The translations under genes and the position numbers were made by a program. The notes under the pieces were generated by a model, which was given only the letters and a program-made list of their open reading frames with translations, searched no databases and was not told where the DNA came from. From an uncultured Dialister sp. (GTDB lineage Bacteria; Bacillota; Negativicutes; Veillonellales; Dialisteraceae), in assembly GCA_934216155.1 (NCBI GenBank), contig CAKQBK010000012.1, forward strand, positions 1 to 40,110: a DNA stretch of 40,110 nt, in the 5' to 3' direction. Below, piece by piece: positions 16,146-25,984 of this stretch. Within the stretch, counting starts at the first letter, position 1. Every line of letters starts with the position of its first letter.

Positions 16146-19100
16146 AGCCAAGGGCACTTCAATCATTTTTCCAAAGGTGAAGGACCAGAGGTAGAGGTGG
16201 AGGACTGGTTTGCCCAGAAGTTTTTCTGCTGCTTCGCCGTAGACTTGGAGTTGCACTTTGTAGTGGTTTTTCAGTTCTTCTTCGGTCATAAAGCGGTCGG
16301 TTTTATAGTCAATGATGAGGATGCCTTCTTGATTTTCCAGCATGCAGTCCATGACGCCTTGGAGGAAGATTTTTTCTTCCAGCTCACAGTCGGGATAGAA
16401 AGAATGGGCAGGCAAAAGGATGGAGAAGGGCATTTCTTTGCGAATCACCATGGCTTCTTTCATGGCTTGGCAGAGGGGGCTTTCCATGAAGGCGAGAATG
16501 CCCTTGACGGGATTTCTATTTTTGCGATGGGAAAGAAGGGTTATCGTTTCTTCTTCGGTGAATACGTTCTTTTGAGAAAGTTCTTGGATGCGCGCGCGGA
16601 TGGCGGTTTCGGTGGCTTCCAGGGTGGTGAAGTCAATCATTTCCATGGCTTTATGCATCAAGGTACCGAAGGTGGTGCCGCTGTAGGTGGGGGCGTCGTC
16701 CTGTAGGAACGTGGGCGGTTCGCTATAGTCGGCGGGGAGGGCGTTTTCTTCTTCGTTTTCCGTTTTTTCCGTGTTGGCTTCTTCGGCTAAGGTGACCGAC
16801 GGGTAAGGCGGTTCGTCGCTGGCGGCGTATTCCGCTTCTTCCCTAAGTTTCACCGCCGAGGTGGCGGTCAGTTTGGCTGGTGTGTGAACGGCGCCATTAT
16901 GGCTATAGGTCCAGGTGAGCTGCCTTGTCATCCAGTCCGGCACGGGCTGAGGGAGTAAGGCAAGGAACGATTCTTTGGTGGTAGCTACCGGTTCCTTGGC
17001 TATTTCTGGAGAAATGGTTTCTTCCTGGTTCCAAAGGAATTGTTCGTCTTCGGTGAAGAGGTCTTTTTCTTTTGTGATGGTGAGTTCAAAAGAAGAATGA
17101 TCGCTGGGCGCATCGTCCTGGTAGACCGGGATTCGTTCCACCAGGTCCCATGCTTTTTGGAAACTTCTATGGTGCAGCATAGCGGGGAAAATCCAGTCCA
17201 AGTAGGAGCTGCCGTTAGAAATCAGATGGGACGGGAGCGGGCTGACGGTCTGATTTCCTGTGCCAGCCAGTGGGGTACTATAGGCAGTGATGTCTTTTCC
17301 TATATCTTTTCGGACCGCCGTGAGGTACAGTTTGTCCCGGGCGCGGGTCATGGCCACGTAGAGCAGCCGGGCTTCTTCGGCGCGGCTTTCTCTTTCGGCG
17401 GCCGCTTTCACGGCGTACCAGTAGAGGGAAGGCCAGCGGAGGCGGTGGATTTTGTCATAGTGCTGGATACCGATGCCCAGATTTTTGTGACAAATGGCCG
17501 CAGCGCGGGTGTCCTGCAGGTTGAACCGTTTCCCCATGTCAGCCAGGAAGACCACAGGAAATTCCAGCCCTTTGCTTCGATGGATGGTCATGATACGCAC
17601 CGCATCGGAAGAGGTGCCGGTGGTTGTGGTGGATTTGAAGTTTTGATTCTCCTGGGTGAGACGGGTGAGGTAGTTCAGAAACGGATAGAGTCCATTGTGA
17701 GACGTGGCGTCCCGTTCTTTGGCTAGCTCGTAGAAAGATAGCACGTGGGCTTTGCGGAAGGCACCATTGGGGAGGCCGGAAATATAGGTGAGGTAGTCCG
17801 TATCTTCCAGGATTTGCCGCAGCAATGGGGCGATGCCGTCTTGGATGGAGGCCTGCCGCCAGGATTGGAAATGTTGAAGAAAATCGGATAATTGGGTTTG
17901 TTTCTCTTCTGAAAGAAGCCCTTCGGTATCAGCTAGAACGGAAAAGAGGTGGGATTTTCCCATTTCTTTTTTCTTCAGCGTCAGACGGGCGATGTCTGTT
18001 TCATCGAGGCCAATGAAATAGGATCGCAGAATAGCGGTCATAGCCAGGTCCTGCAGGGGGTTATCCAGAATTTTGAGGAGGGCCCACAGCATTTCGACTT
18101 CGCTGTTTCGGACAAAATCATCTTCCCGATCAGACAAAGCAGGGATATGAGATTCTTCCAAGACTTTCAAAAGGGCGGGCCCTTTGGTGGCTACGGAGCG
18201 GAGAAGAATCACGATGTCACTGTAGGTGATGGGGCGGAAGGTGCCATCTTTGTTCATCACTTGCTGCTGGCTGTCTACCAATTCATGAATCCGGCGGGCT
18301 ATGAGCCGGCCTTCCCATTGGATATTTTCCAGCTCTTTCAATGACTGGTCGGTGTTATCGTCCTGGATATCACTGGTGTCGATGATTTCCATCGATACAG
18401 AGCCGCCCACGTAATTGTCTGGCCGGGGTTCTTCGTGGCGTCCCGCATAGAGGGATTCTGGGTCTCCATAGGAGAGTTCCAAATTCTTTTCTGTCATGAT
18501 TTGACGGAAAAGGAAATTAATGGACGACAAAATGGTGGCATCGCTTCTAAAGTTTTTGTTCAAATCGATGCGATAATTGGTGGCTTCTTTTTCGGTAGAA
18601 AAGGAATTGTATTTAGAGAGGAAAATGGTGGGGTCTGCTTGGCGGAACCGATAAATACTTTGCTTGATATCGCCCACCATGAAGCGGTTATTTCCTTTAG
18701 AAATCAAGGCGGTGATTAATTCCTGTACGCCATTGGTGTCCTGGTATTCATCGATCATGACTTCCTTATATTTCTGCCCAATAGAAAGAGCGGCCGCCGA
18801 TGGAAATTCTATGGCCTGTTCTGGGGTGAAATGGGGGTTATCCTTTTCCAGTAAAATATCCAGCACGTAGTGTTCCAGGTCATTGAAATCCATCAGATTT
18901 TCTTTGCGTTTCTGTTCTTTGTAGGCTTTGGTGAAATCTAGCGCCAGGTCGGAGAGGACTTTCACGATGGGATACATGGACGCTGTTTCAGAGAGCCACT
19001 GGTCTTCCTTGATGGAGAGGAACGGCACCAGCTGCTTGGTGTAGGTGTCTTTGGCTTCATTTCGGAGGGCTTTGATGGCACCGGCTTCCAGGCCATTGTT

Positions 19101-20015
19101 GAAATCTTTGGCGGTGATATGAAAGGGCTTCACCTGGGCGGCTTTGGCCGATTTCAGCGTGGCGTATTGGAAGGACGGCAAGCTGTATAGTTCTTTCCAT
19201 GTTTTCACTTGCGCAAAGGCAGAGAAGAAACTGTATTCACCGCTGAGCTGTTCACTGTAGACGATTTCGCACAGTTTATTATTTTCCATAATAGAAAAGG
19301 CCTGGCGATACAGGTCGGCCGCTTTTTCCGCGGTGGCAATCAGTTCATCCAAAATGGGCTTTGTCCATGGGAAATCATCCATGGAAGAATCTTTGGTGAA
19401 CTGGTAGCTGTTGGGCAAATGGGAAATCCAAACTTCTGGGAACGCCATGGAGCAGGCGAATTGGTGGATTTTCAAAATGGTTTGCTTCAAGGCCCCGTCT
19501 TGGTAGCGGCTGGCAAATAGGTCGGCGGTGTCTAAGAAATGGGGATCGTTTTTTTCATACCACGTTTCCAATACATCCGAAAGAACCTGGTCTTTCAAAA
19601 GGTACGCTTCGTTCTCATCGGTCAGCATCTGGGTCTTTGGGTCTAAGTCAAGGAGGTAGAAATATTGACGGAGAATGGATTGGAAAAACGAATCCAAGGT
19701 AGAAATCTGGGCACTGCCCATAAGAGAAATTTGTTTTTCCAAGTGATGCATCAGCACCGTGTTGTTGTCCCTGTCGGACTGCTCCAGTTCCTTCGTGAGC
19801 GACTGGGCCACACGGGATTTCATTTCATTGGCCGCCGCTTTGGTGAACGTCAAAACCAGAAGTTCGTTGATATTGACCGGATGCAGCGGATCTTTCACCA
19901 ATCGGATGATTCGCTCCGTCAGTACCGCCGTCTTCCCACTTCCGGCGGCTGCGGAAAGGAGAAGATTTTTATTTCGTATCTGCAGGGCTTCTTCCTGCGA
20001 CTTTGTCCAAGACAT
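16134..20015 (-). CDS. addA: ATP-dependent helicase/nuclease subunit A (AddA)
   Basis: AddA is the UvrD-type helicase and nuclease subunit of AddAB, which processes double-strand breaks for recombination. The roughly 1293-residue protein has Walker A AAAGSGKT (22-29) and the helicase motifs MIDEYQDTNGVQ, KQSIYRFRQADP and MTIHRSKGLEFPVVFL. The C-terminal RecB-like nuclease motif IIDYKTDR is at about residue 1233. The start at 20015 has an AAAGGA site 9-12 nt upstream; an in-frame TTG nine codons earlier is less likely. The last residues (ASDW, then TGA) are encoded by GTGACTG heptamers. It follows addB in the direction of transcription, 355 bp away. Confidence 0.96.
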   Translation of the reverse strand: MSWTKSQEEALQIRNKNLLLSAAAGSGKTAVLTERIIRLVKDPLHPVNINELLVLTFTKAAANEMKSRVAQSLTKELEQSDRDNNTVLMHHLEKQISLMGSAQISTLDSFFQSILRQYFYLLDLDPKTQMLTDENEAYLLKDQVLSDVLETWYEKNDPHFLDTADLFASRYQDGALKQTILKIHQFACSMAFPEVWISHLPNSYQFTKDSSMDDFPWTKPILDELIATAEKAADLYRQAFSIMENNKLCEIVYSEQLSGEYSFFSAFAQVKTWKELYSLPSFQYATLKSAKAAQVKPFHITAKDFNNGLEAGAIKALRNEAKDTYTKQLVPFLSIKEDQWLSETASMYPIVKVLSDLALDFTKAYKEQKRKENLMDFNDLEHYVLDILLEKDNPHFTPEQAIEFPSAAALSIGQKYKEVMIDEYQDTNGVQELITALISKGNNRFMVGDIKQSIYRFRQADPTIFLSKYNSFSTEKEATNYRIDLNKNFRSDATILSSINFLFRQIMTEKNLELSYGDPESLYAGRHEEPRPDNYVGGSVSMEIIDTSDIQDDNTDQSLKELENIQWEGRLIARRIHELVDSQQQVMNKDGTFRPITYSDIVILLRSVATKGPALLKVLEESHIPALSDREDDFVRNSEVEMLWALLKILDNPLQDLAMTAILRSYFIGLDETDIARLTLKKKEMGKSHLFSVLADTEGLLSEEKQTQLSDFLQHFQSWRQASIQDGIAPLLRQILEDTDYLTYISGLPNGAFRKAHVLSFYELAKERDATSHNGLYPFLNYLTRLTQENQNFKSTTTTGTSSDAVRIMTIHRSKGLEFPVVFLADMGKRFNLQDTRAAAICHKNLGIGIQHYDKIHRLRWPSLYWYAVKAAAERESRAEEARLLYVAMTRARDKLYLTAVRKDIGKDITAYSTPLAGTGNQTVSPLPSHLISNGSSYLDWIFPAMLHHRSFQKAWDLVERIPVYQDDAPSDHSSFELTITKEKDLFTEDEQFLWNQEETISPEIAKEPVATTKESFLALLPQPVPDWMTRQLTWTYSHNGAVHTPAKLTATSAVKLREEAEYAASDEPPYPSVTLAEEANTEKTENEEENALPADYSEPPTFLQDDAPTYSGTTFGTLMHKAMEMIDFTTLEATETAIRARIQELSQKNVFTEEETITLLSHRKNRNPVKGILAFMESPLCQAMKEAMVIRKEMPFSILLPAHSFYPDCELEEKIFLQGVMDCMLENQEGILIIDYKTDRFMTEEELKNHYKVQLQVYGEAAEKLLGKPVLHLYLWSFTFGKMIEVPLASDW

Positions 20016-20065
20016 ATATCCGTCCTTTTCGATAGAAAACAATGTGATTTAAACGAAAAGAGAAA

Positions 20066-20377
20066 GTTAGGAGTTAGGAGTGAGGAGTGATGGCTGCGAG
20101 CCGCGCCGAATTGCTTTTATACCGCAAGCGTTATGTGGTATGGCAAACCAATCTATATGGCTCGCAGATATTAAAATCGGCGTTTCCATAGGAGCAGGCA
20201 TCACAGAGCACGCTTGATATGTTCATAGCGAAGTATACCGCTAGAGCTGCCCCTTCAGCCTTCGGCAGCTCCCCCGACAGGGGAGCCAAGACGCTAGTGC
20301 TGATTCCGCTAGAGTCCCTAATCCCTAATCCCTAGCTACTAGCTACTAGTCACTAGTCACTAGTCACCAGTCACGAG
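20066..20377 (+). repeat. Nested repeat block between addB and addA
   Basis: Heptamers 20066-20093 (GTTAGGA twice, GTGAGGA, GTGATGG); a CTGCGAGC-ended 74-bp element 20094-20167 with compensating CTGCGAG/CTCGCAG ends; a GC-rich element about 20190-20290 (TATACCGCTAGAG, CTTCGGCAGCTCCCC). Nine in-register heptamers finish it at 20315-20377: TCCCTAA twice, TCCCTAG, CTACTAG twice, TCACTAG twice, TCACCAG, TCACGAG. The addB stop and its last residues lie in the final units. Confidence 0.85.
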
Positions 20378-23300
20378 TCACTTTTCTCCGCTAATGACTC
20401 CAACTGTTTTTTCAACTCAGCGTCGCTTGGCATATTGATATATTCGTAGCCTTCGCCGGGGAGGTTCGGGTCGAAGCGGCAGATGGCGTGGTAGGGGCAG
20501 TAGGTGCAGGGGGATTTGCCTTTGTAGCGGGTGGGGCGGATGGGGATCTGGCCTTCGCTCATTTCTGTATAAAGGGAAATGAGTTTTTCCTTCACGATGG
20601 AAAGTAGGGCTTGGAAATCATCTTCTGTGAGCAGGCTAGTGCTGCTATAGAGTCCGCCGTCTTTTTTGAGACGCACCGACAGGTAGGAGTCGTCCTCTCC
20701 CAGGGCGCTGTCTAGGTCTTTTAGGACGGAAACGTCCTGCAGGAGGAAGCCGGAGGTCATTTCTTTTTTGGAAATGGTCGGTTCTCCGCCGGGCGGTACC
20801 GATGGGGTGCTCTTTACATCGCCGGAAAGGTAAATATACATCAAGGCGGCCGGGAGCAGGCCGTGGTTTTCTTTGTCTTCTGAAAGGGCCAGGAGGTATG
20901 TTAAGAGCTGCAATTTGAGACCGCTTACGATTTCTTGCAGTGTGGCTTTGGTGTGGCCGGTTTTGTAGTCAAAAATGGCTGCTGCTTCGCCGCATCGGTC
21001 AATGCGATCGATTTTCCCTTTCAAGGTGAAAGAATCTTTTGTGCCATCGTGGATATGGAGATAAAATTCTTTTTCCAGCGCTTCTGTGTGGAACGCACTG
21101 TGCTGGCTCCAGCTGCGCAGGTCCGACAGGGCGTTTTTGAATGTATTTTTCAAATTTCGCTCGGTGTAGCGAGAGGCCCCATCGGAGTCTAAGATACCAA
21201 ATTTAATTTTCGGTGCTAAATGGGAGGCAATGGTGTCTGAAATCTGAGAAATGTCTTCATCGGTGGCATCTTTCCAGTCTTTGGCGTGGTTCTTCAAGGC
21301 GCTGCCGAACTGGTGAAGTCCCGCATGAAGGTAATTGCCCATGTCCATCACGTTCAGTTTCCCGTCATCTCGTTCGGACAGGCCAAGACCGTATTGCAAG
21401 TAGTACTGGTAAGGGCAATTTCTGTAATTTTCCAGCTTCGTTACGGAACTGAAGAACCGGCCGCCGGGTTTGAACAGCTGGGCAGCCAGGTCTTTTGGCA
21501 GCATGGTGGCTTCATTGGCATAGGACAGGCTGGATAATTTTTTCAGCAGCAGCGGCTTTTCTTCCGGCTTTGACCAGGCCCAGGAAGCCAGGGCGGTCCA
21601 GGGGGAATCTGCTTGCGGTGTGGATTCTCGAATCACAGAAGGAAGAAGAGACAGGGCTTGTTTCGGATTGGAGAAAAAGGAGCGGTCTGTTTCGTCCATG
21701 GTGGCACCATGGATTTTTTTCTTTTCTGAGAAATAGTTCAAATGAGAGAGCTGGCTCATCAGGTAAGAGGGAGATGTTTCCTGTCCGTCGCTGGTCAAAG
21801 AAGGATAGGAGAGGTAGAGTGCTTCAGAACTTCGGGTCAGTGCCAGGTAGGCGTAGAATTGTTCCTGATGGACCATGTCCATGAGCCAGTTGCCAAAGAG
21901 AAGCTGGCTATTTTTGTAGATCTGTTGTTTTTCCAGTTCAGTGAAAAAGCCACCTTCTTCGATTCGTTTCGGAAATTCGCCTTCCACCGCACCGGGAACG
22001 AAAACCACTTTCGCTTCCATGGCATAGCCGCGGTCCATGCCGGTGACGGTTACGTGGTCCAGGGAAGGCGGAATGGTGGAATAGGTGAGGGCCGAAAGGC
22101 CGTCTTCAAAAATGGAAAGGAAGGTATTCGCATCCAGCGGGTCATTTCCTGCCACATGAACGATTTCTTCCAACAGGGAGAGGATTTTCTTCCACACTTG
22201 CAAATGAGGACGGAGATGGGTTTCCTGCCATTCTTTTTCATCCAAAGCGGCTAAGGTGTCAGGAATCTTTTCTTGTACCAACCATTGGTACAGCAGGGTG
22301 CAGCGGTCTTTCCCCGTCACCGCCTGTTTCCATGCATCGGCCATGGGGTCTAAGAGGGTGGTCAATGTTTCTCGCCATCCATTGGCTTCTCGCAGTTCTG
22401 CCAATTCTGCCTCTGTCATAGGCGGTGGTTCTTTGTCTAAATCGCGATAGGTTCGGAATGTCCAGGGGGCATGCCACTGCCAGGAACGGATTCGATGGGT
22501 GAGGGTGTAGTTTTCCAGCTGGTCTATTTCTTCCTGGGTCAATACAGGGAGAAGGCCTGTCTTCAGGAGTCGGAAAAGGGACTCCAGTTGCCATCCGCCG
22601 TGGGTGCGTTTTGTTTCCTGGGCGAGAAATCGAAGTAGGAAATCCAGGAGCATCACCAGAGGATGGTTATTCATAGGGTGCTTTTTATCGATAAAGCCGG
22701 GGATGTCATATTTCTGAAAGGCCTGCTCAAACAGGTCATTGTAATTGTCCGGCGTGCGGAGCAGCACCAGCACATCGCGGTAGCGAAGGCCCCGGTCTCG
22801 TACCAAGGTCATAATGGTGCGGGTGATGCCATCCACTTCTTCTTCCTTGTTGGAGGCAGTCAGGAGATGGAGCCCTTCTTGCACGGAAGGATTGGATTCT
22901 GCTGGAAGCAGGCAGCGCTGGGGACGGGGCGCAAAGAAGGAACGAGCCATGGCAATGAGATGATTATTGTGGAACCGTTTGTCTTCGGTGAGGTGAATGG
23001 CAGACGAACGGCGTTCCTTTTCTTGTAGCAAAGAGTACAGATGGAAGGGACGGGAGAAATTGGTGTTTTCTGCCGCTTCATCGGGGGTGTCCATTTGGAG
23101 CGTTACTGTCACTTCTTCGGCGGTGTGAATCAGGGCCGAGACGATATTGATCTTTTGAGGCGCCATCCCATTGAATCCATCAATCCAAATGCGGGAATGG
23201 CGTAGCTTTTCTGATTTCGGTATTTCCCGGGCCAGCAGGTCAAAAAGACTCCCCTGGTAAGAGAAATGGTCTTTCAAGTACTGGTGATAGGCCTGATAGA

Positions 23301-23781
23301 GAAGCGATAGGTCGGAGAGTTTCTTTCCTAAAGGCGTATCTCCTTCCGCTTCGGCAGCGTTTACCATATCGTCTTCACTGATGCAGAACATATCCAGCTG
23401 GTGAAAGAAATTGGTCAACTCTTCCGAGAAATGGGGCTGGGAAGCCACTTTCACAATCATCTGCAGCTGCTCTTTGTGTGTTTCCAAAAGGCGGCGAATG
23501 ATGATTTGCTGTCCCAAAGGAGACAGGGCATCACTGACAGGGGAATGGACTTCCTGAAATACCCGGTAGGCCAGGCGCGAAAAACCAGAAACGGTGACGT
23601 CCACAAATCCTTCTCCTGGAAAGGCCTGGGCCAGCTGGTATTCCGCTGTGTAGGTACACTGGTCCGGTACCAAAAGATACGCCCGGCTTCCTGGGTTCTG
23701 TGTGACATAGTCTCTGATTTCCCGGCAGCACCGACAGGTCTTCCCCGTCCCGGCCCGACCGAAGATGAAGTGTAAGCTCAT
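20371..23781 (-). CDS. addB: ATP-dependent helicase/deoxyribonuclease subunit B (AddB)
   Basis: AddB is the Chi-recognising nuclease partner of AddA. The 1136-residue protein has an N-terminal Walker A GRAGTGKT (8-15), an inactivated helicase-like middle and a C-terminal nuclease domain with FDYKTGH. The four cysteines that hold the iron-sulfur cluster in this family are present: C789 (in NCPYQYYL), C1092, C1095 and C1101 (in CTYCPYHAIC). The start follows AAAGGAG. It precedes addA, as is usual. The C-terminal SDS and the TGA stop come from heptamer units. No promoter was recognised in the clean 50 bp upstream. Confidence 0.95.
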   Translation of the reverse strand: MSLHFIFGRAGTGKTCRCCREIRDYVTQNPGSRAYLLVPDQCTYTAEYQLAQAFPGEGFVDVTVSGFSRLAYRVFQEVHSPVSDALSPLGQQIIIRRLLETHKEQLQMIVKVASQPHFSEELTNFFHQLDMFCISEDDMVNAAEAEGDTPLGKKLSDLSLLYQAYHQYLKDHFSYQGSLFDLLAREIPKSEKLRHSRIWIDGFNGMAPQKINIVSALIHTAEEVTVTLQMDTPDEAAENTNFSRPFHLYSLLQEKERRSSAIHLTEDKRFHNNHLIAMARSFFAPRPQRCLLPAESNPSVQEGLHLLTASNKEEEVDGITRTIMTLVRDRGLRYRDVLVLLRTPDNYNDLFEQAFQKYDIPGFIDKKHPMNNHPLVMLLDFLLRFLAQETKRTHGGWQLESLFRLLKTGLLPVLTQEEIDQLENYTLTHRIRSWQWHAPWTFRTYRDLDKEPPPMTEAELAELREANGWRETLTTLLDPMADAWKQAVTGKDRCTLLYQWLVQEKIPDTLAALDEKEWQETHLRPHLQVWKKILSLLEEIVHVAGNDPLDANTFLSIFEDGLSALTYSTIPPSLDHVTVTGMDRGYAMEAKVVFVPGAVEGEFPKRIEEGGFFTELEKQQIYKNSQLLFGNWLMDMVHQEQFYAYLALTRSSEALYLSYPSLTSDGQETSPSYLMSQLSHLNYFSEKKKIHGATMDETDRSFFSNPKQALSLLPSVIRESTPQADSPWTALASWAWSKPEEKPLLLKKLSSLSYANEATMLPKDLAAQLFKPGGRFFSSVTKLENYRNCPYQYYLQYGLGLSERDDGKLNVMDMGNYLHAGLHQFGSALKNHAKDWKDATDEDISQISDTIASHLAPKIKFGILDSDGASRYTERNLKNTFKNALSDLRSWSQHSAFHTEALEKEFYLHIHDGTKDSFTLKGKIDRIDRCGEAAAIFDYKTGHTKATLQEIVSGLKLQLLTYLLALSEDKENHGLLPAALMYIYLSGDVKSTPSVPPGGEPTISKKEMTSGFLLQDVSVLKDLDSALGEDDSYLSVRLKKDGGLYSSTSLLTEDDFQALLSIVKEKLISLYTEMSEGQIPIRPTRYKGKSPCTYCPYHAICRFDPNLPGEGYEYINMPSDAELKKQLESLAEKSDS

Positions 23782-23834
23782 AAATTGACTCCTTTGTGGA
23801 TAGAGACAATAGCGTAGAAAACGATTTTTAATCA

Positions 23835-24306
23835 GTTAGGAGTGAGGAGTGAGGAGTTAGGAGTGGTGGCGGCGAGCACTCATATTGCTCTTATACCGAT
23901 GTATGCCAAGTTATAGGATTCCTTTTAATATAGCTCGCCGAATATTACAAACCGGTAGAGTTATGTTTCACAGAAAACGATTAGTATAAGGGTATTATTC
24001 TGCTGATTCCTTCTGTAAAACATGACATGCTATCGCAAGTTTCAAGGTTATAAAGGTTATGGGGAGTACCTGTTTTCGCATAACCCTTTATAACCCTTTT
24101 AACCCTGTCGATTACGTGTATTGTTCTATGTTAGAAATAGCAAGCAGTAGAATAATAACCTTTCTACAACGTTTCCTGTGAAATGTGACTCTATCCGTTT
24201 TCCGCTTTCGGCGAGCTATATAAAAAGAAATCATGGAACTTGAAATCCATCGGTGTAAGAGCAATGCGAGGGCTCGCCGCCACCACTCCTCATTCCTAAC
24301 TCCTCA
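23835..24306 (+). repeat. Complete nested palindromic block upstream of addB
   Basis: The clearest composite in the window. Heptamers 23835-23869 (GTTAGGA, GTGAGGA twice, GTTAGGA, GTGGTGG); 71-bp CGGCGAGC element 23870-23940; GGTTAT element 23990-24160; inverted 71-bp element 24209-24279; inverted heptamers 24286-24306 (CTCCTCA, TTCCTAA, CTCCTCA). Each layer is inverted about a centre near 24075, where GGTTATAAAGGTTATGG faces CATAACCCTTTATAACC. The last array stops 3 bp from the end of the gene at 24310. Confidence 0.88.
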
Positions 24307-24309
24307 CTA

Positions 24310-25065
24310 TCATTTCATCGCCTTTTCCGCTAACCCGTCCATATCTCCTGCGAGAATGTCCCATTCGGAGTCGGCGCAGAGGGCGGCTAGGACGTAGTAG
24401 GAATTTCCTTTTTTCCAGACGTAGCTCTTCATGTAGAATGGCAGGGTCCAGCCGTCAGCTTTGGCGATGATGCGGCTACTGAAGGTGTAGCCAGTTTTAT
24501 GGAAGACAGCGGCGGGACTGGTATTTCTCAAAGAGAAGGAGAAGATATCCGACGGCATAGGATTTTTATTTTTCTGATTCGTAGAAGAAATATAGCTCTT
24601 AATCATAGCGTTGCCGATTGGTTCTGCCAGGGTGAGCATTTGATTGAAGCTAGCCAGGGAGGTGTCGGCGGATTTCTTGTCGGAGAAAAGACTGCGGAGG
24701 GGATCCGATTCGCCTTTGGCTGGCACCGGATAGGACCAGTTGTATATCATGGCGGTGGCATAGAATCCATCCTGCTGCTTTTGCAGCTGCCCGGCAGGGA
24801 ATTTTTGCAAAATCTGCTGTATGGTTTCGGGCAGTTTTTCTATTTCAGGCAGCTGAGAAGCGTCAGGGCTATAGGGGACGTAGGTGCTTTCCGGTAAAGA
24901 AATCGGGGTTGTCAGGAAAGCGGAACCTTTGGACAAGAAAGAAGGAACTTCCTTTTGGGAAGATGTGGCAGCTGCTGGTACGGTGGCAGAGGGAGTCAGA
25001 TTGGTGGCACTGACTGCGGCGGTGGAGAGCAGAGCGGCTAAGATGAGAGCGGTTAATTTTTTCAT
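24310..25065 (-). CDS. Secreted protein of unknown function (second of pair)
   Basis: A 251-residue protein with a typical signal peptide (MKKLTALILAALLSTAAVSA) and a Pro/Ser/Ala-rich segment to about residue 40, so it is probably exported. The mature part has EKLPETIQQILQKFPAGQLQ, a stretch of aromatic residues and a C-terminal WKKGNSYYVLAALCADSEW strand region. No catalytic motif was recognised. The ATG overlaps the stop of the upstream gene by 4 nt (ATGA) and follows GGAGG, so the two are co-translated. Similar size, export and fold-like content (helical N-part, beta C-part with a final alpha segment) suggest distant paralogues; this is inference. Confidence 0.75.
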   Translation of the reverse strand: MKKLTALILAALLSTAAVSATNLTPSATVPAAATSSQKEVPSFLSKGSAFLTTPISLPESTYVPYSPDASQLPEIEKLPETIQQILQKFPAGQLQKQQDGFYATAMIYNWSYPVPAKGESDPLRSLFSDKKSADTSLASFNQMLTLAEPIGNAMIKSYISSTNQKNKNPMPSDIFSFSLRNTSPAAVFHKTGYTFSSRIIAKADGWTLPFYMKSYVWKKGNSYYVLAALCADSEWDILAGDMDGLAEKAMK

Positions 25066-25835
25066 TGGAGAGCCTCCAGTGCTTTATCAATATAGGGCTG
25101 GAAATAGAGCCCATCGGTGGATGAAGTGGCAATCAGCGTAAAGCATAGCTTATCTTGGCCAGGGGTGACTAGCACCGATAGATACAGCGGTGTCAACATT
25201 CCGTTCATCTTTTGGGTCGATGTGAGGGAATAGTGCATATAAGGCACGCCACGGCGGGAACGATTCTGCTCCCACTGGGTATGATTCATAATCACTTCTC
25301 CCAGTCCATCGCCTAAAGAAATCGCTGCATCGTATTGCGTTTCCTGGCTGGTGATGCCAGAAGAAAGCATGGCCTGGTATTCTTCCCAGGTGGAAATACC
25401 ATCAAATGGTGTGGCAGTGTCTTTCGTCGGCAAATGGGTGCTGATGGTTTCCCAACTGGCAAAACTGTCCTTGGTCATAGGGCAGGATAATACAAAGGCC
25501 TGGTATACATGGTCACCGGTATCAGAAACGATTTGCCCGATCTGGGTATCCTTCAAAAGGCGGACCGCTTCTTTCGCCATGGTTTCTTTGTCTGTTTCGG
25601 AAAGGGTGGAGAAATTTTTATTTTTCTTCATGGCTTCTACCATTTTCTTCTCTATTTCAGGAGAAGAAATGAGTTGGTTGAAATTTTGGCCGTAGTAAGA
25701 ATCTTTTCCTTGATGGACAGAAATAGAAGCATCCAAAGGTAGCACATGTCCATCGGCCAAAGGCAAATCCGCCGCCTGGGCATAGCCAGCACTCAGCATG
25801 GCACTGGCAAAGGCAATGCAAAGTAGTTTTTTCAT
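25062..25835 (-). CDS. Secreted protein of unknown function (first of pair)
   Basis: A 257-residue exported protein starting MKKLLCIAFASAMLSAGYAQA, with a likely cleavage site after AQA. The ATG at 25835 has a strong GAAGGAG site. A longer reading to 25925 would add 30 residues coded by a hairpin and heptamers and is rejected. The mature part has an acidic/helical segment (EIEKKMVEAMKKNKNFSTLS) and a C-terminal part with YLSVLVTPGQDKLCFTLIATS. This may be a surface or periplasmic factor, perhaps stress related, but no family was recognised. It is the first gene of a two-gene operon and is enclosed by inverted repeat blocks on both sides. Confidence 0.75.
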   Translation of the reverse strand: MKKLLCIAFASAMLSAGYAQAADLPLADGHVLPLDASISVHQGKDSYYGQNFNQLISSPEIEKKMVEAMKKNKNFSTLSETDKETMAKEAVRLLKDTQIGQIVSDTGDHVYQAFVLSCPMTKDSFASWETISTHLPTKDTATPFDGISTWEEYQAMLSSGITSQETQYDAAISLGDGLGEVIMNHTQWEQNRSRRGVPYMHYSLTSTQKMNGMLTPLYLSVLVTPGQDKLCFTLIATSSTDGLYFQPYIDKALEALQ

Positions 25836-25858
25836 AGTTTTCTCCTTCTTCAAATGCA

Positions 25859-25977
25859 ATGAGGAATTAGGAATGAGAAATGAGAAATGAGGAATGATGG
25901 TGGCGGTGCACAGCTTATAAAGCACCGCCTTTTTATTTCTTATTATATTGCTTTTGGTAACTGGTGACTAGGGATTT
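25859..25977 (+). repeat. Heptamers with a hairpin that ends in a T-run
   Basis: Heptamers 25859-25900 (ATGAGGA, ATTAGGA, ATGAGAA twice, ATGAGGA, ATGATGG); hairpin 25902-25929 (GGCGGTGC/GCACCGCC) directly followed by TTTTTATTTC, so it could terminate rightward transcription; GTGACTG-type heptamers 25957-25977 (GTAACTG, GTGACTA, GGGATTT). Confidence 0.75.
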
Positions 25978-25984
25978 TAGAATA

